Source of the DNA: Fructobacillus sp. CRL 2054 | GTDB taxonomy: Bacteria; Bacillota; Bacilli; Lactobacillales; Lactobacillaceae | Reading direction: 5' to 3' | Length of the DNA stretch: 64,000 nucleotides | Assembly (NCBI RefSeq): GCF_028764065.1 | Contig: NZ_JACOFN010000007.1 | Span: 18,844-82,843 of the forward strand | Program-made: the position numbers and the translations under genes | The notes under the pieces: generated by a model | What the model was told of the DNA's origin: nothing | What the model saw: only the letters and a program-made list of their open reading frames with translations | The model's database searches: none | Shown here: one piece after another, positions 35,416 through 43,520 of the stretch | Layout: each line of letters begins with the position of its first letter | How positions within the stretch are numbered: the stretch's first letter is position 1

Positions 35416-36750
35416 ATGGCAAGAACAATTCAAGATATTTATGCGAATGAAAAGCGGCGGGTTGTCTTTTTAATTGACTCAAAAAGCTTCTATGCCAGCG
35501 TGGAATGCGTGGAGCGGGGGTTGAATCCTTTAAAAGCGATGCTGGTGGTGATGTCCCACCAGGAGAACCTCAAGGGTGGCTTGGTCTTAGCTTCCTCACC
35601 GATGGCAAAGAAACGCCTGGGCATTTCGAACGTGACCCGGCAAAAGGACGTACCGGACATACCGAACCTGGTTAAAGCCGAACCACGCATGAACTTATAC
35701 ATACAAAAGAACCTTGAAATTAACAGTATCTACCAGCGCTACGTTGATGAAAAGCACTTGCTGGCATATTCCATTGATGAATCAATATTGGACGTCACCG
35801 ACTTTTGGAAACTTTTCGGAAAGAGCCCCAAGGAAGTGGCTCAACGCATTCAAAAAGAGGTCCTAAAAGAAACGGGGATTTACCTGTCGGTCGGGATTGG
35901 TGATAGTCCAGTGATGGCAAAATTAGCCTTGGATTTAGCTGCTAAGTCCGACCCCCATTTATTAGCCGAATGGCACTATGAGAATCTGCCTCAAGTGCTA
36001 TGGCCGGTTAGTGACTTCGGAAAAGTCTGGTCGATTGGTCGTAAGACTGCTAAGAAGTTGCAGGCATGGGGAATTAATACGGTTGGGGACTTGGCCCACT
36101 ACAATCCCTATGTCTTGAAGAAGAAACTGGGCCTCATGGGGGAGCAACTCTTTGCCTTGGCCTGGGGAATTGACCGGTCCGACCTAGCAGAAGAAGTTCA
36201 AACGAAGAATAAGTCCTACGGTAACTCCCAGGTGCTGCCTTATAATTACCGCGACCGGGAATCAATCCGGGTCGTGATATTAGAAATGGCCGACCAAGTG
36301 GCCTCCCGTTTGCGTTCACATGGGGTCCGGGCCAGCCTGGTTAGCCTGTATCTCGGTTACGCTGAGGAGAAGATTGACTTTGACGAGCGGCATAGTCGTC
36401 GAACGGGCCTCCATCAGACCGTTCGAATTGAGCCTAGTAATCGAAGTGCTACCATGATGGCGGTCTTAGAAAAGCTCTTTAACCAGTACTGGAACGGGGA
36501 GCCGGTTCGTCACGTGGGGGTGACGATGGCAGACTTAGGGACAGATAAGGTACAGACCCTTTCGCTTTTTGAACCAGCACCAGAAGCAGCAGAGGAAAAA
36601 CAGGACCCGGTTGACCAAGTGGTCGATCAACTGCGAAAGCGTTTTGGTTCTGCTGCCATTGTTCGTTCCCACTCCTTGGAGCACGGTGCCCGGGCGATTG
36701 AACGCGCCGGCTTAGTTGGCGGGCACAACGGAGGGAACACCTATGAGTAA
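35416..36750 (+). CDS. Y-family translesion DNA polymerase (UvrX/YqjW-like)
   Basis: Error-prone lesion-bypass polymerase, 444 aa from ATG 35416 after GAGGTA. Palm residues: FLIDSKSFYASVE with the first metal Asp, and AYSIDESILDVT with the SIDE motif. SVGIGDSPVMAKLALDLAAK is the fingers/palm region and VWSIGRKTAKKLQAWGINTVGDL the helix-hairpin-helix. The little-finger domain follows, and QTLSLF near residue 380 is a plausible beta-clamp binding motif. The UmuC-like (not DinB) branch is suggested by the YolD-like partner gene downstream, as in Bacillus uvrX/yqjW operons. Its end overlaps the next gene by 8 nt. Confidence 0.9.
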   Translation: MARTIQDIYANEKRRVVFLIDSKSFYASVECVERGLNPLKAMLVVMSHQENLKGGLVLASSPMAKKRLGISNVTRQKDVPDIPNLVKAEPRMNLYIQKNLEINSIYQRYVDEKHLLAYSIDESILDVTDFWKLFGKSPKEVAQRIQKEVLKETGIYLSVGIGDSPVMAKLALDLAAKSDPHLLAEWHYENLPQVLWPVSDFGKVWSIGRKTAKKLQAWGINTVGDLAHYNPYVLKKKLGLMGEQLFALAWGIDRSDLAEEVQTKNKSYGNSQVLPYNYRDRESIRVVILEMADQVASRLRSHGVRASLVSLYLGYAEEKIDFDERHSRRTGLHQTVRIEPSNRSATMMAVLEKLFNQYWNGEPVRHVGVTMADLGTDKVQTLSLFEPAPEAAEEKQDPVDQVVDQLRKRFGSAAIVRSHSLEHGARAIERAGLVGGHNGGNTYE

Positions 36751-37153
36751 GGATTTCTTAGAAGGGGAAGACTGGTTGGCCATGGTCCAGCAGTACTTTG
36801 AAAAGGACTATCGGGAGCGAGGTAAGGTAAAGTGGAACGGCTTCTTTTTGTCTGATCATACAGCCAAGCTAAAGGGGAAGAATCAAAAGGAGCAAGCGGC
36901 TAACCAGGCGGTTTGGTTAGAAGCCAGCTCGCTGGAGCATATCCAGCAGCAGGTTTATTCGGCTTACGAGCACTCACTTGTGCTCACGGTCCAAAAGAAC
37001 CAGGTCGATTGTGATAACCGAATTCCTTTACCGCTTTTAGGAAAGGTTTCGGACTTTTATGCGGATGGCTTTTACTTAGAGGGTGAAGCCATTGATTGGG
37101 GCGAAGTACGGTATGCGGAGGTAAAAAATGGAAAATCAAGAATTAATTACTGA
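36743..37153 (+). CDS. YolD-like protein of the SOS operon
   Basis: 136 aa from ATG 36743 (GGAGGG 7 nt upstream). The segment RERGKVKWNGFFLSDHTAKL resembles the RGMIKW-FFLSEHT core of YolD-like proteins, which accompany UmuC-type polymerases in Firmicutes and are thought to play a UmuD-like accessory role. No protease motif is visible. It overlaps both neighbours (8 nt upstream, 26 nt downstream), so all three are translated together. Confidence 0.75.
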   Translation: MSKDFLEGEDWLAMVQQYFEKDYRERGKVKWNGFFLSDHTAKLKGKNQKEQAANQAVWLEASSLEHIQQQVYSAYEHSLVLTVQKNQVDCDNRIPLPLLGKVSDFYADGFYLEGEAIDWGEVRYAEVKNGKSRINY

Positions 37154-37388
37154 AGTAATCAAAAGTATTGAACCGCTCTTTAAAAAGAAGGCCAATGTCA
37201 TTTACGAAATTCACATCGTTAACCAGCCCTTTGCGGATCAAATGAATATTTTCTTTGAGTGGGGAAGAATTGGTCATGCCACTATATCCCGGCAGATTAA
37301 GGCGGTTCATCACGTTGGGTTGGCCCAGGTCATGACTTTTCAAAGGGAATTAGAAAAGCGCCTGCCAATCACCATCCGTGTTGACTAA
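37128..37388 (+). CDS. Unrecognised 86-aa protein, third gene of the SOS operon
   Basis: 86 aa with a mixed alpha/beta look: an acidic/basic N-terminal helix (ENQELITEVIKSIEPLFKKK), two strand-like stretches (VIYEIHIVN, NIFFEWGRIGHATI), a helix (LAQVMTFQRELEKRL) and a final strand. There is no membrane segment, Cys or known motif. GGAGG (37118-37122) precedes the ATG and it overlaps the YolD-like gene by 26 nt, so it is very likely expressed with the translesion polymerase. The function is unknown; an accessory or clamp-interacting role is only a guess from context. Confidence 0.7.
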   Translation: MENQELITEVIKSIEPLFKKKANVIYEIHIVNQPFADQMNIFFEWGRIGHATISRQIKAVHHVGLAQVMTFQRELEKRLPITIRVD

Positions 37389-37427
37389 GGAACAAAATCT
37401 GACATCTGTTGAACTTTTTCTAAATAG

Positions 37428-37457
37428 TTTACATATATGAAATAATAAGACTATACT
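37428..37457 (+). promoter_or_regulatory. Promoter of the pyruvate oxidase gene
   Basis: TTTACA (37428-37433), 18-bp spacer, TATACT (37452-37457). No cre-like site was recognised. Confidence 0.55.
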
Positions 37458-37486
37458 GGGGGTAAGCAAAGAACAGGAGATGTCTT

Positions 37487-39304
37487 ATGTCAGAGAATAC
37501 TGTAGCAGCAAGCGTCGCAATGTTAAAGGTTATTGAAGGATGGGGTGTTGACCACGTATATGGTTATCCCGGTGGATCATTCAACTCCACTTTGTCCGCT
37601 CTAACCGAGGAAAAAGATCGATTGAAGTACATTCAGATTCGTCACGAGCAGGTCGGTGCCTTTGCGGCAGCCGCCGATGCGAAATTGACGGGTAAGATTG
37701 GTGTGGCCTTTGCCTCAGCTGGCCCAGGTGCTACCAACTTATTGACTGGTTTGTACGATGCCCGTGAGGACCACGCGCCAGTTTTGGCCTTGGTTGGGCA
37801 GGCCGGTACCTCGGTAATGAATACGAACTTCTTCCAAGAGTTCAATGAAGATCCAATTTTTGAAGATGTGTCTGTCTACTGCCGTACCATCATGACGGCA
37901 GAGAGTTTGCCACACGTTGTGGACCAGGCTATTCGCCAGGCCTATAAGAATAAGGGCGTGGCCGTTGTTATTATCCCAAATGACTTAGGTTTCGAACAAA
38001 TTCCAGACCTTCCATACGGTTCACACAGTGCCAGTGACGATAAAGTCGCCCCTAAGGTGCAGCCAACGGACCAAGAGGTCAAAGAGTTCTTACGCCTTGT
38101 CTCTCAGGCAAAGCGTCCTGTCCTACACGTTGGACGTGGTATTAAGGATGGTGGGGATGCCATCATCGACCTCTCTAAGAAATTACAAATTCCAATTGTT
38201 ATGACTGGATTGGCCAAGGGTTATGTCGATGAGAGTTACGAAGGTAACCTCGGCATGTCGAACCGTGCCGCCCATAAGGCAGCCGATGAAATCATGGCTT
38301 CAGCGGATTTGTTGATTGCCGTCGGTGCGGACTTCCCATTCGCTGACGTCATTTATCAAACGCACCCAATGAAGTTTATTCAGATTGATAACGACCGTGT
38401 TGAATTAGGCCGTCACCACAATCTTGACTTGGGTATTTGGTCGGATGCAACCGAGTTTGTAAAGGCTGTCTTGACCAAAGCGGATCAAGTCGAAGAGCGT
38501 CCATTCATGAAAGCAGCGATTGCCGATAATTTGAACTGGCGTGACTACATGAAGAAGCAGGAAGATGGGGCTGTGAACCCAATCAAGCCCGCCTTCGTCT
38601 ACCAGCAGGTCAACCGAATCGCTGAAGACGATGCCATCTTCTCAATTGATGTCGGGGATAATATCATTAACGCCTTCCGACACTTGCATGTTGGTAAGCG
38701 CCAAAAGATGGTTATTTCAGCACTCTTTGCTTCTATGGGAACCGGATTGCCTGGTGCTCTAGCTGCTAAGCTGTCCTTCCCAAACCGTCAAGCTATCCAA
38801 GTGGCGGGGGATGGTGCCTTCTCCATGATTATGCAAGATTTGATTACGGAACGTAAATACCACTTGCCAATTATTAACGTTATTACCTCAAACAAGGTGC
38901 TTGAATTCATTAAGTCTGAGCAAGATGACTTGCCAATGCACCGTTCAGGTATTGATTTGGAAGACCAGAACTTCGCAAAGATTGCTGAAGGAATGGGCGT
39001 AGAAGCCGTTCAAGTAACGGAAGCAGCTGACTTGCCACGTGCCTTCGACCAGGCCCTTCAAGTAACTAGGGAAGGCCGTCCATTCTTAATCGATGTGAAG
39101 GTGACACCTGCTCGTGCCTTGCCTGTCGAAGCCTTGCAGCTTCACCAAGAAAACGGTAAGTTCGTTGAAACAGTCAGTCCTAAGTACAACGCAAACTTCG
39201 ATGTTGAGCAACCAAAGTCCGTTCGTGATTTCTTGGACTCATACGATGGTCAATCACTCAAGACTTTGCCAGAGTTCTTTGATGAATATGGTGTGACATT
39301 GTAA
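37487..39304 (+). CDS. spxB: Pyruvate oxidase
   Basis: Oxidises pyruvate with phosphate and O2 to acetyl phosphate, CO2 and H2O2. It is a ThDP/FAD enzyme of 605 aa with three domains: the PYR domain with the catalytic Glu in RHEQVGAFAAAADA (about 50-63), a central FAD domain (about 190-340) and the PP domain with GDGAFSMIMQDL (about 445). High similarity in pattern to lactobacillus Pox/SpxB; acetolactate synthase is a distant alternative. The ribosome site CAGGAGA is 7 nt upstream. Monocistronic. Confidence 0.93.
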   Translation: MSENTVAASVAMLKVIEGWGVDHVYGYPGGSFNSTLSALTEEKDRLKYIQIRHEQVGAFAAAADAKLTGKIGVAFASAGPGATNLLTGLYDAREDHAPVLALVGQAGTSVMNTNFFQEFNEDPIFEDVSVYCRTIMTAESLPHVVDQAIRQAYKNKGVAVVIIPNDLGFEQIPDLPYGSHSASDDKVAPKVQPTDQEVKEFLRLVSQAKRPVLHVGRGIKDGGDAIIDLSKKLQIPIVMTGLAKGYVDESYEGNLGMSNRAAHKAADEIMASADLLIAVGADFPFADVIYQTHPMKFIQIDNDRVELGRHHNLDLGIWSDATEFVKAVLTKADQVEERPFMKAAIADNLNWRDYMKKQEDGAVNPIKPAFVYQQVNRIAEDDAIFSIDVGDNIINAFRHLHVGKRQKMVISALFASMGTGLPGALAAKLSFPNRQAIQVAGDGAFSMIMQDLITERKYHLPIINVITSNKVLEFIKSEQDDLPMHRSGIDLEDQNFAKIAEGMGVEAVQVTEAADLPRAFDQALQVTREGRPFLIDVKVTPARALPVEALQLHQENGKFVETVSPKYNANFDVEQPKSVRDFLDSYDGQSLKTLPEFFDEYGVTL

Positions 39305-39318
39305 AAATCGATTATAAA

Positions 39319-39342
39319 AAAAGACGCTTCGGCGCCTTTTTT
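39319..39342 (+). terminator. spxB terminator
   Basis: A-run, GACGC-TTCG-GCGCC stem (UUCG tetraloop, one mismatch), then six Ts. Confidence 0.85.
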
Positions 39343-39363
39343 ATTTTGAAAAGTCATTAGTCC

Positions 39364-39393
39364 TTGATTATGCTATAGCAGAAAGTGTAAAAT
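39364..39393 (+). promoter_or_regulatory. Promoter of gpmA
   Basis: TTGATT (39364-39369), 18-bp spacer, TAAAAT (39388-39393) with TG one base upstream. Confidence 0.55.
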
Positions 39394-39420
39394 AGGTCAC
39401 AATCAAAAAAGGAGTTACAT

Positions 39421-40134
39421 ATGCCAACACTTGTCTTAATACGTCACGGTCAAAGTGAATGGAATCAAGCAAACCGCTTTAACGGTTGGATTGATACGCA
39501 ACTTTCAAAAACTGGAAAAGAGCAGGCACGCGAAGCGGGACGCCTGCTGCAAGATCAGGAATTGCACTTTGCAAGGGCCTATTCTTCTGTTTTGTCGCGT
39601 ACGATTATGACGGTAAACCGGGTGTTGGAAGAACTTGGACAGGCTTATGTTCCTCAGGTGAAAAGCTGGCGCTTGAACGAACGTCACTACGGCATTTTGC
39701 AGGGGGAAAACAAGGATGTGATGCGCGCTAAGTACGGTAAAGAACAAGTGCAAACTTGGCGCCGTTCTTACTCAGTTTTGCCACCGGCAGCACCTTTCTT
39801 GTCAAAAAAAGTGACCATTGATGGTCAAGTTTACCCATCCTTTGACCACCGTTACGCCGAAGTGCCATATGGTTTGTTACCAAAGAGTGAAAATATTCAG
39901 ACGACGGAAGCGAGGGTAAAGCCTATTTTTGAAAGGGGCATCCTTGCTGACTTAAAGCGGGGAAAGGACGTCTTAGTGGTGGCCCATGGTACTTCTATTC
40001 GTGCTTTAACCAAGTTGATTGAAGGGTTGACGCCAGAAGAAGTGACTAAGATTGAAATTCCAAATGGTCAGCCAATTCTATATGACTTTTCAAACGATTT
40101 AACCATTAAGCAGAAGACAGTTTTATCTAAATAA
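39421..40134 (+). CDS. gpmA: 2,3-bisphosphoglycerate-dependent phosphoglycerate mutase
   Basis: Interconverts 3- and 2-phosphoglycerate in glycolysis. 237 aa: phosphohistidine in LIRHGQSEWN (His 9 or 10 region), RLNERHYGILQG, YGKEQVQTWRRSYSVLPP and the second catalytic His in VVAHGTSIRAL. It is the cofactor-dependent type and starts after AAAGGAG. It stands alone between a promoter and a terminator. Confidence 0.96.
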   Translation: MPTLVLIRHGQSEWNQANRFNGWIDTQLSKTGKEQAREAGRLLQDQELHFARAYSSVLSRTIMTVNRVLEELGQAYVPQVKSWRLNERHYGILQGENKDVMRAKYGKEQVQTWRRSYSVLPPAAPFLSKKVTIDGQVYPSFDHRYAEVPYGLLPKSENIQTTEARVKPIFERGILADLKRGKDVLVVAHGTSIRALTKLIEGLTPEEVTKIEIPNGQPILYDFSNDLTIKQKTVLSK

Positions 40135-40137
40135 AGA

Positions 40138-40163
40138 ACAAAGGACGTGAAAACGTCCTTTTT
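40138..40163 (+). terminator. gpmA terminator
   Basis: Stem AAGGACGT/ACGTCCTT (8 bp), GAAA loop, T-run. Confidence 0.88.
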
Positions 40164-40183
40164 ATGTGGGGCGAAGTGAGACT

Positions 40184-40212
40184 TTGCAAAAGAAAGTGTC
40201 TTCTTTTATAAT
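40184..40212 (+). promoter_or_regulatory. Promoter of the NmrA-like oxidoreductase gene
   Basis: TTGCAA (40184-40189), 17-bp spacer, TATAAT (40207-40212). Confidence 0.65.
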
Positions 40213-40260
40213 AGAAAACCTAACGGTAATTTTATAAAGTACAAGTAAACGGAGGTTCAC

Positions 40261-40914
40261 ATGGTAAATGTATTAGTGATTGGTGCGCACGGAAAAGTCG
40301 GACAGCTAGCAGTACAGGGCCTCGTATCAACAGGTGACCATGTTTACGCTGGATACCGAGAAGAAAAGCAGTTTGACACACTAGCTGTGCAAGACGGCTT
40401 AACGCCCATCTTATTTGATCTCAACATGTCGTCTACTGAAATGGCTGCGGTTATGAGAAAATATGATATTCAACAAGTTGTCTTTAGCGCGGGTGCTGGT
40501 GGTAAAGGTGGTGCCGAGCGAACGGCAGCCATTGATTTGGACGGAGCAGTCAAAGCCATGGAAGCCTCGAAGCGTGTTGGTATCGAGAAGTTCATCATGG
40601 TTTCAGCAGCCGGTGCCGATAACCGTGTTATTTGGGAGAAGTCCGGTATCTATACCTACTTTATGATGAAGCACTACGCGGATATGATTTTGCAGGGTTC
40701 CGGGTTGAACTACACCATTCTGCGACCAACAACGCTTTCTGATGAACCAGCTAGCGGTAAATTCAAGTTGTTAGATGACCAGGAGATGCCAACAAAATCG
40801 GTATCAAGAGCGGACGTTGCACAGATGATTGTGGAAGCGGTCCATAACCAGCGTATGAATCAGCAGGTTATTGCCTTTGAAAAGGGCGAGTCAGCGATTC
40901 AAAAACTATACTAA
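40261..40914 (+). CDS. NAD(P)-binding oxidoreductase, atypical SDR/NmrA-like
   Basis: 217 aa single-domain Rossmann protein. The N-terminal dinucleotide motif is VIGAHGKVGQLAVQGL. The central region VVFSAGAGGKGGAERTAAIDLDGA and MKHYADMILQGSGLNYTILRP agree with atypical short-chain dehydrogenases of the YhfK type. The substrate is unknown. The start at ATG 40261 has GGAGG 5 nt upstream. Confidence 0.85.
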   Translation: MVNVLVIGAHGKVGQLAVQGLVSTGDHVYAGYREEKQFDTLAVQDGLTPILFDLNMSSTEMAAVMRKYDIQQVVFSAGAGGKGGAERTAAIDLDGAVKAMEASKRVGIEKFIMVSAAGADNRVIWEKSGIYTYFMMKHYADMILQGSGLNYTILRPTTLSDEPASGKFKLLDDQEMPTKSVSRADVAQMIVEAVHNQRMNQQVIAFEKGESAIQKLY

Positions 40915-40921
40915 AAAATAA

Positions 40922-40953
40922 CCCCCTAGCCAAAAGTGGCTAAGGGGCTTTTT
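40922..40953. terminator. Bidirectional terminator
   Basis: Arms CCCCCTAGCC and GGCTAAGGGG with a 6-nt loop, A-run on the left, T5 on the right. It lies between convergent genes. Confidence 0.85.
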
Positions 40954-40955
40954 CA

Positions 40956-41645
40956 TTAAAACATTTCTGATAGTTCTTGGAGCGAGTGGGCAATTCGGTT
41001 GGGGTGAATGCTTTCTGGGAGTTCTTTTTGCGTTAAGTTTAGCCAGATTGTTTCAATTCCAGCGTTTTGACCACCGAGCATGTCGGAGTAGAGCCCATCC
41101 CCAATCATAATCGTATTTTCCTTATCGACGTCAGGACGACTAGCAAAGATCTTTTCAAAGAAGAGAGCGTCGGGCTTGGCCACGCCTAGCCCTTCGGATG
41201 TAAAGATTTGGTCGAAGTAGGGCATGAGCCCGGTTTCCTTTAAACGACGTAGCTGTGTTTCTTCCTGGCCGTTAGTACCGGCAAGAATACGATAACGACC
41301 GTGCAGATTTTGTAATAATTCTTTTGCGCCATCCAACATGCGATAGTTGTGATCACGAAGGTAGGCGTAGTCTGCTTCCATTTGCTTCGCATCCACTTGG
41401 TCTGCTAGCTTTAGTTCTGCCAAAGTCTTTGGGAAACGTTCCTTAAAAATGGTATCGCGTTCAATGGTTTTCATCTCGTATTGGTACCAGAGATTGCTGT
41501 TGATGGCTTGGTAGGTGCTAAGCGCCTCTTCGAGCGCATCCCCTGAAAGCTGTGCATGTTTTTGAACGAGTTCTTTAATATCAGCTACTTCGCCACCTTT
41601 AAAATCGAGTAGCGTATCGTCTAAGTCAAAAATTAGGGTTTGCAT
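40956..41645 (-). CDS. YjjG-family HAD phosphatase (nucleotidase)
   Basis: HAD-superfamily hydrolase of 229 aa. Motif I is FDLDDTLLDF (nucleophile and acid Asp) at the start, motif II Thr in AGTNG, motif III Lys in GVAKPDALFF and motif IV GDGLYSDMLGG. The YjjG/TIGR02254 group dephosphorylates pyrimidine nucleotides, including noncanonical ones; substrate assignment here is by family. Start is ATG 41645; GGAGGA lies 10 nt upstream, and the longer frame begins with a TTG inside that ribosome site. Confidence 0.88.
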   Translation of the reverse strand: MQTLIFDLDDTLLDFKGGEVADIKELVQKHAQLSGDALEEALSTYQAINSNLWYQYEMKTIERDTIFKERFPKTLAELKLADQVDAKQMEADYAYLRDHNYRMLDGAKELLQNLHGRYRILAGTNGQEETQLRRLKETGLMPYFDQIFTSEGLGVAKPDALFFEKIFASRPDVDKENTIMIGDGLYSDMLGGQNAGIETIWLNLTQKELPESIHPNRIAHSLQELSEMF

Positions 41646-41748
41646 GAAATAAAAGTCCTCCAAAAGATATCACGAATGCTTATATTATAGCAGCTGGTAA
41701 TCAGGAGAAAGTTGGTGCCACATAAACTTAGTAAATTATTAAATTCAC

Positions 41749-41777
41749 TTGAAATCATTCTGACTTAGGTGTTTAAT
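41749..41777 (+). promoter_or_regulatory. Promoter of yeiH
   Basis: TTGAAA (41749-41754), 17-bp spacer, TTTAAT (41772-41777). Confidence 0.6.
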
Positions 41778-41821
41778 GAAATCCGTTGCTTTTATCAAAA
41801 AATTGTAAGGAAGAGAAGACT

Positions 41822-42823
41822 ATGAAAATCAAAAAAGAACAGGTGAGAGGAATTATTCTCGTACTGATTCTTTCCGCTTTGTCCCAGTTCTTTGCCCGCT
41901 TTTTACCGCAGCTCGGTGCAGAAGGAATTGCCATGATTTTGGGAATCATCCTCGGTAATACTTTGTTAACATCGGCAAGCTATGCTTCTGGTGTGAAGTG
42001 GTCCGAAAAGTACCCAATTGAAATTGGAATTGCACTTCTTGGGTCGACTTTGACCTTCGAAACAATTGCCAAGTTGGGCTACCAGGGTGTTTTGTTCATT
42101 ATCGTGAACATGGCCTTGGTGATTGGAACGGTTTTCTTGTTGGGACGCTATGTCTTCAAGGTATCACTATCAGAAACAATGCTGATGGCTGCTGGGAACG
42201 CCGTCTGTGGTTCATCCGCCATTGCCGGTGTCGCCCCAGCGATAAACGCCAAGGATGATGATCGTCGTACGGCGGTTGCCACGGTGTCTTTGACGGGAAT
42301 GCTTTTGCTTTTGACTTTACCAGCCTTAAGCCACGTCCTATTTGGTAGCCATGATTTCTTAACTGGTGCCTTGGTTGGTGGAACGGTTCAATCAGTTGGA
42401 CAAGTTGTTGGAACGGCTTCTTTGATTAACCCAAAGGTTGTCACTTACGCGACACTCTTCAAGTTGCTCCGTGTCATGATGCTAGTGGTTGTTGTCATCT
42501 CTTTTGCCACCATTGCGAAGAAGGCTTCAGCAGAAGAAGTGGTAGAAGACGAAAAGAAGGCCAAGAACAAGTTACTTCCTTGGTACATCATCGCCTTTAT
42601 CATCTTGCTTGTTATCAACTCACTGGCTACGCTACCAAGCGCTATTCACAACGTAGCGCACGGAATTTCTTCCTTCTTTGGCGTGGTCAACTTGGCCGCC
42701 ATCGGATTGAATTTAAAGTGGACAGTCATTAAGAAGTCTGGGGCAAAGTTCTTGTCCTTCGGCTTCGTCGTTGGGCTCTGCCAAGTTATTCTTGCCATTG
42801 TCTTGATTAGGTTATTCTTTTAA
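41822..42823 (+). CDS. YeiH family (UPF0324) putative anion exporter
   Basis: Multi-pass membrane protein of 333 aa with about ten hydrophobic segments and the conserved AAGNAVCGSSAIAGVAPAI and GGTVQSVGQVVGTASL loops of the YeiH/UPF0324 family. Family members are proposed to export sulfate or related anions, on weak evidence. Start ATG 41822 after AAGGAAGAG. No LysR regulator gene is adjacent, though one often is in other bacteria. Confidence 0.88.
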   Translation: MKIKKEQVRGIILVLILSALSQFFARFLPQLGAEGIAMILGIILGNTLLTSASYASGVKWSEKYPIEIGIALLGSTLTFETIAKLGYQGVLFIIVNMALVIGTVFLLGRYVFKVSLSETMLMAAGNAVCGSSAIAGVAPAINAKDDDRRTAVATVSLTGMLLLLTLPALSHVLFGSHDFLTGALVGGTVQSVGQVVGTASLINPKVVTYATLFKLLRVMMLVVVVISFATIAKKASAEEVVEDEKKAKNKLLPWYIIAFIILLVINSLATLPSAIHNVAHGISSFFGVVNLAAIGLNLKWTVIKKSGAKFLSFGFVVGLCQVILAIVLIRLFF

Positions 42824-42833
42824 AACACTTTGA

Positions 42834-42859
42834 GGTAGCGCTTGGGCGCTGCCTTTTTT
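42834..42859 (+). terminator. yeiH terminator
   Basis: Stem GGTAGCGC/GCGCTGCC (8 bp), TTGG loop, T6. The next gene's TATAAT (42862-42867) follows directly. Confidence 0.88.
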
Positions 42860-42905
42860 GATATAATAAAAACAAATCAAGACAGGGTGTAGGGGAGAAA
42901 AATTC

Positions 42906-43472
42906 ATGAAGTTGTTAGTAATTCAGGGTCATCCGGATAGCGAATCCTTTACGCATGTAAATGCGATGAACTATATCGAAAGCGCGAAGGCAGCAGGACA
43001 CGAAGTGACAGTGATTGATCTATCAGATACTGACTTTAACCCTAATCTGGCCTTTGGATATCGCCAGCACATGGCAGACGAGTCAGTTTCAAATCGTTTC
43101 CAAAAGCTAATTAAGGAATCTGACCACTTGGCCTTCTTCTTTCCAGTTTGGTGGGGAGCAGAACCTGCTCTTTTAAAGGGCTTTCTAGACCGGACTTTGA
43201 CACCCGGTTTCGCCTATCACTACCAGTCACCAACTAAGATTGACCAGCTATTAAAGGGGAAGACGGCGGATTTGTTTATCACGAGCCGTGGACCCGCTTG
43301 GTTTACGAAATCATTATTCGGTTCAGTAGTCTACCGTTGGAAGCGCCTTGTCCTTGGTTTTACCGGTATTAAAGTTAAAAAAGTACTGGTAATGGGGAAT
43401 ATGAATACCAAAAAGAGTAGTGAAAGAAAGCGGAAAGACTTTATTAACCGATGTGCTGATACTGTTAAATAA
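42906..43472 (+). CDS. NAD(P)H-dependent quinone oxidoreductase (flavodoxin fold)
   Basis: FMN or FAD-dependent reductase of the KefG/MdaB/NQO1 type, 188 aa. Motifs: VIQGHPDSESFTHVNAM at the N-terminus (phosphate-binding loop) and FFFPVWWGAEPALLKGFLDRTLTPGFAY, the family signature. It starts after AGGGGAG. It might help handle quinones or oxidative stress next to the H2O2-producing pyruvate oxidase, but that is inference. Confidence 0.88.
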   Translation: MKLLVIQGHPDSESFTHVNAMNYIESAKAAGHEVTVIDLSDTDFNPNLAFGYRQHMADESVSNRFQKLIKESDHLAFFFPVWWGAEPALLKGFLDRTLTPGFAYHYQSPTKIDQLLKGKTADLFITSRGPAWFTKSLFGSVVYRWKRLVLGFTGIKVKKVLVMGNMNTKKSSERKRKDFINRCADTVK

Positions 43473-43507
43473 AAAAGAGCTAACCTAAATTGGTTAGCTC
43501 TTTTTAA
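43473..43507. terminator. Bidirectional terminator
   Basis: Arms AAAAGAGCTAACC and GGTTAGCTCTTTT flank a loop between the oxidoreductase gene and the converging amt gene. Confidence 0.9.
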
Positions 43508-43520
43508 ATATACTTATTGA

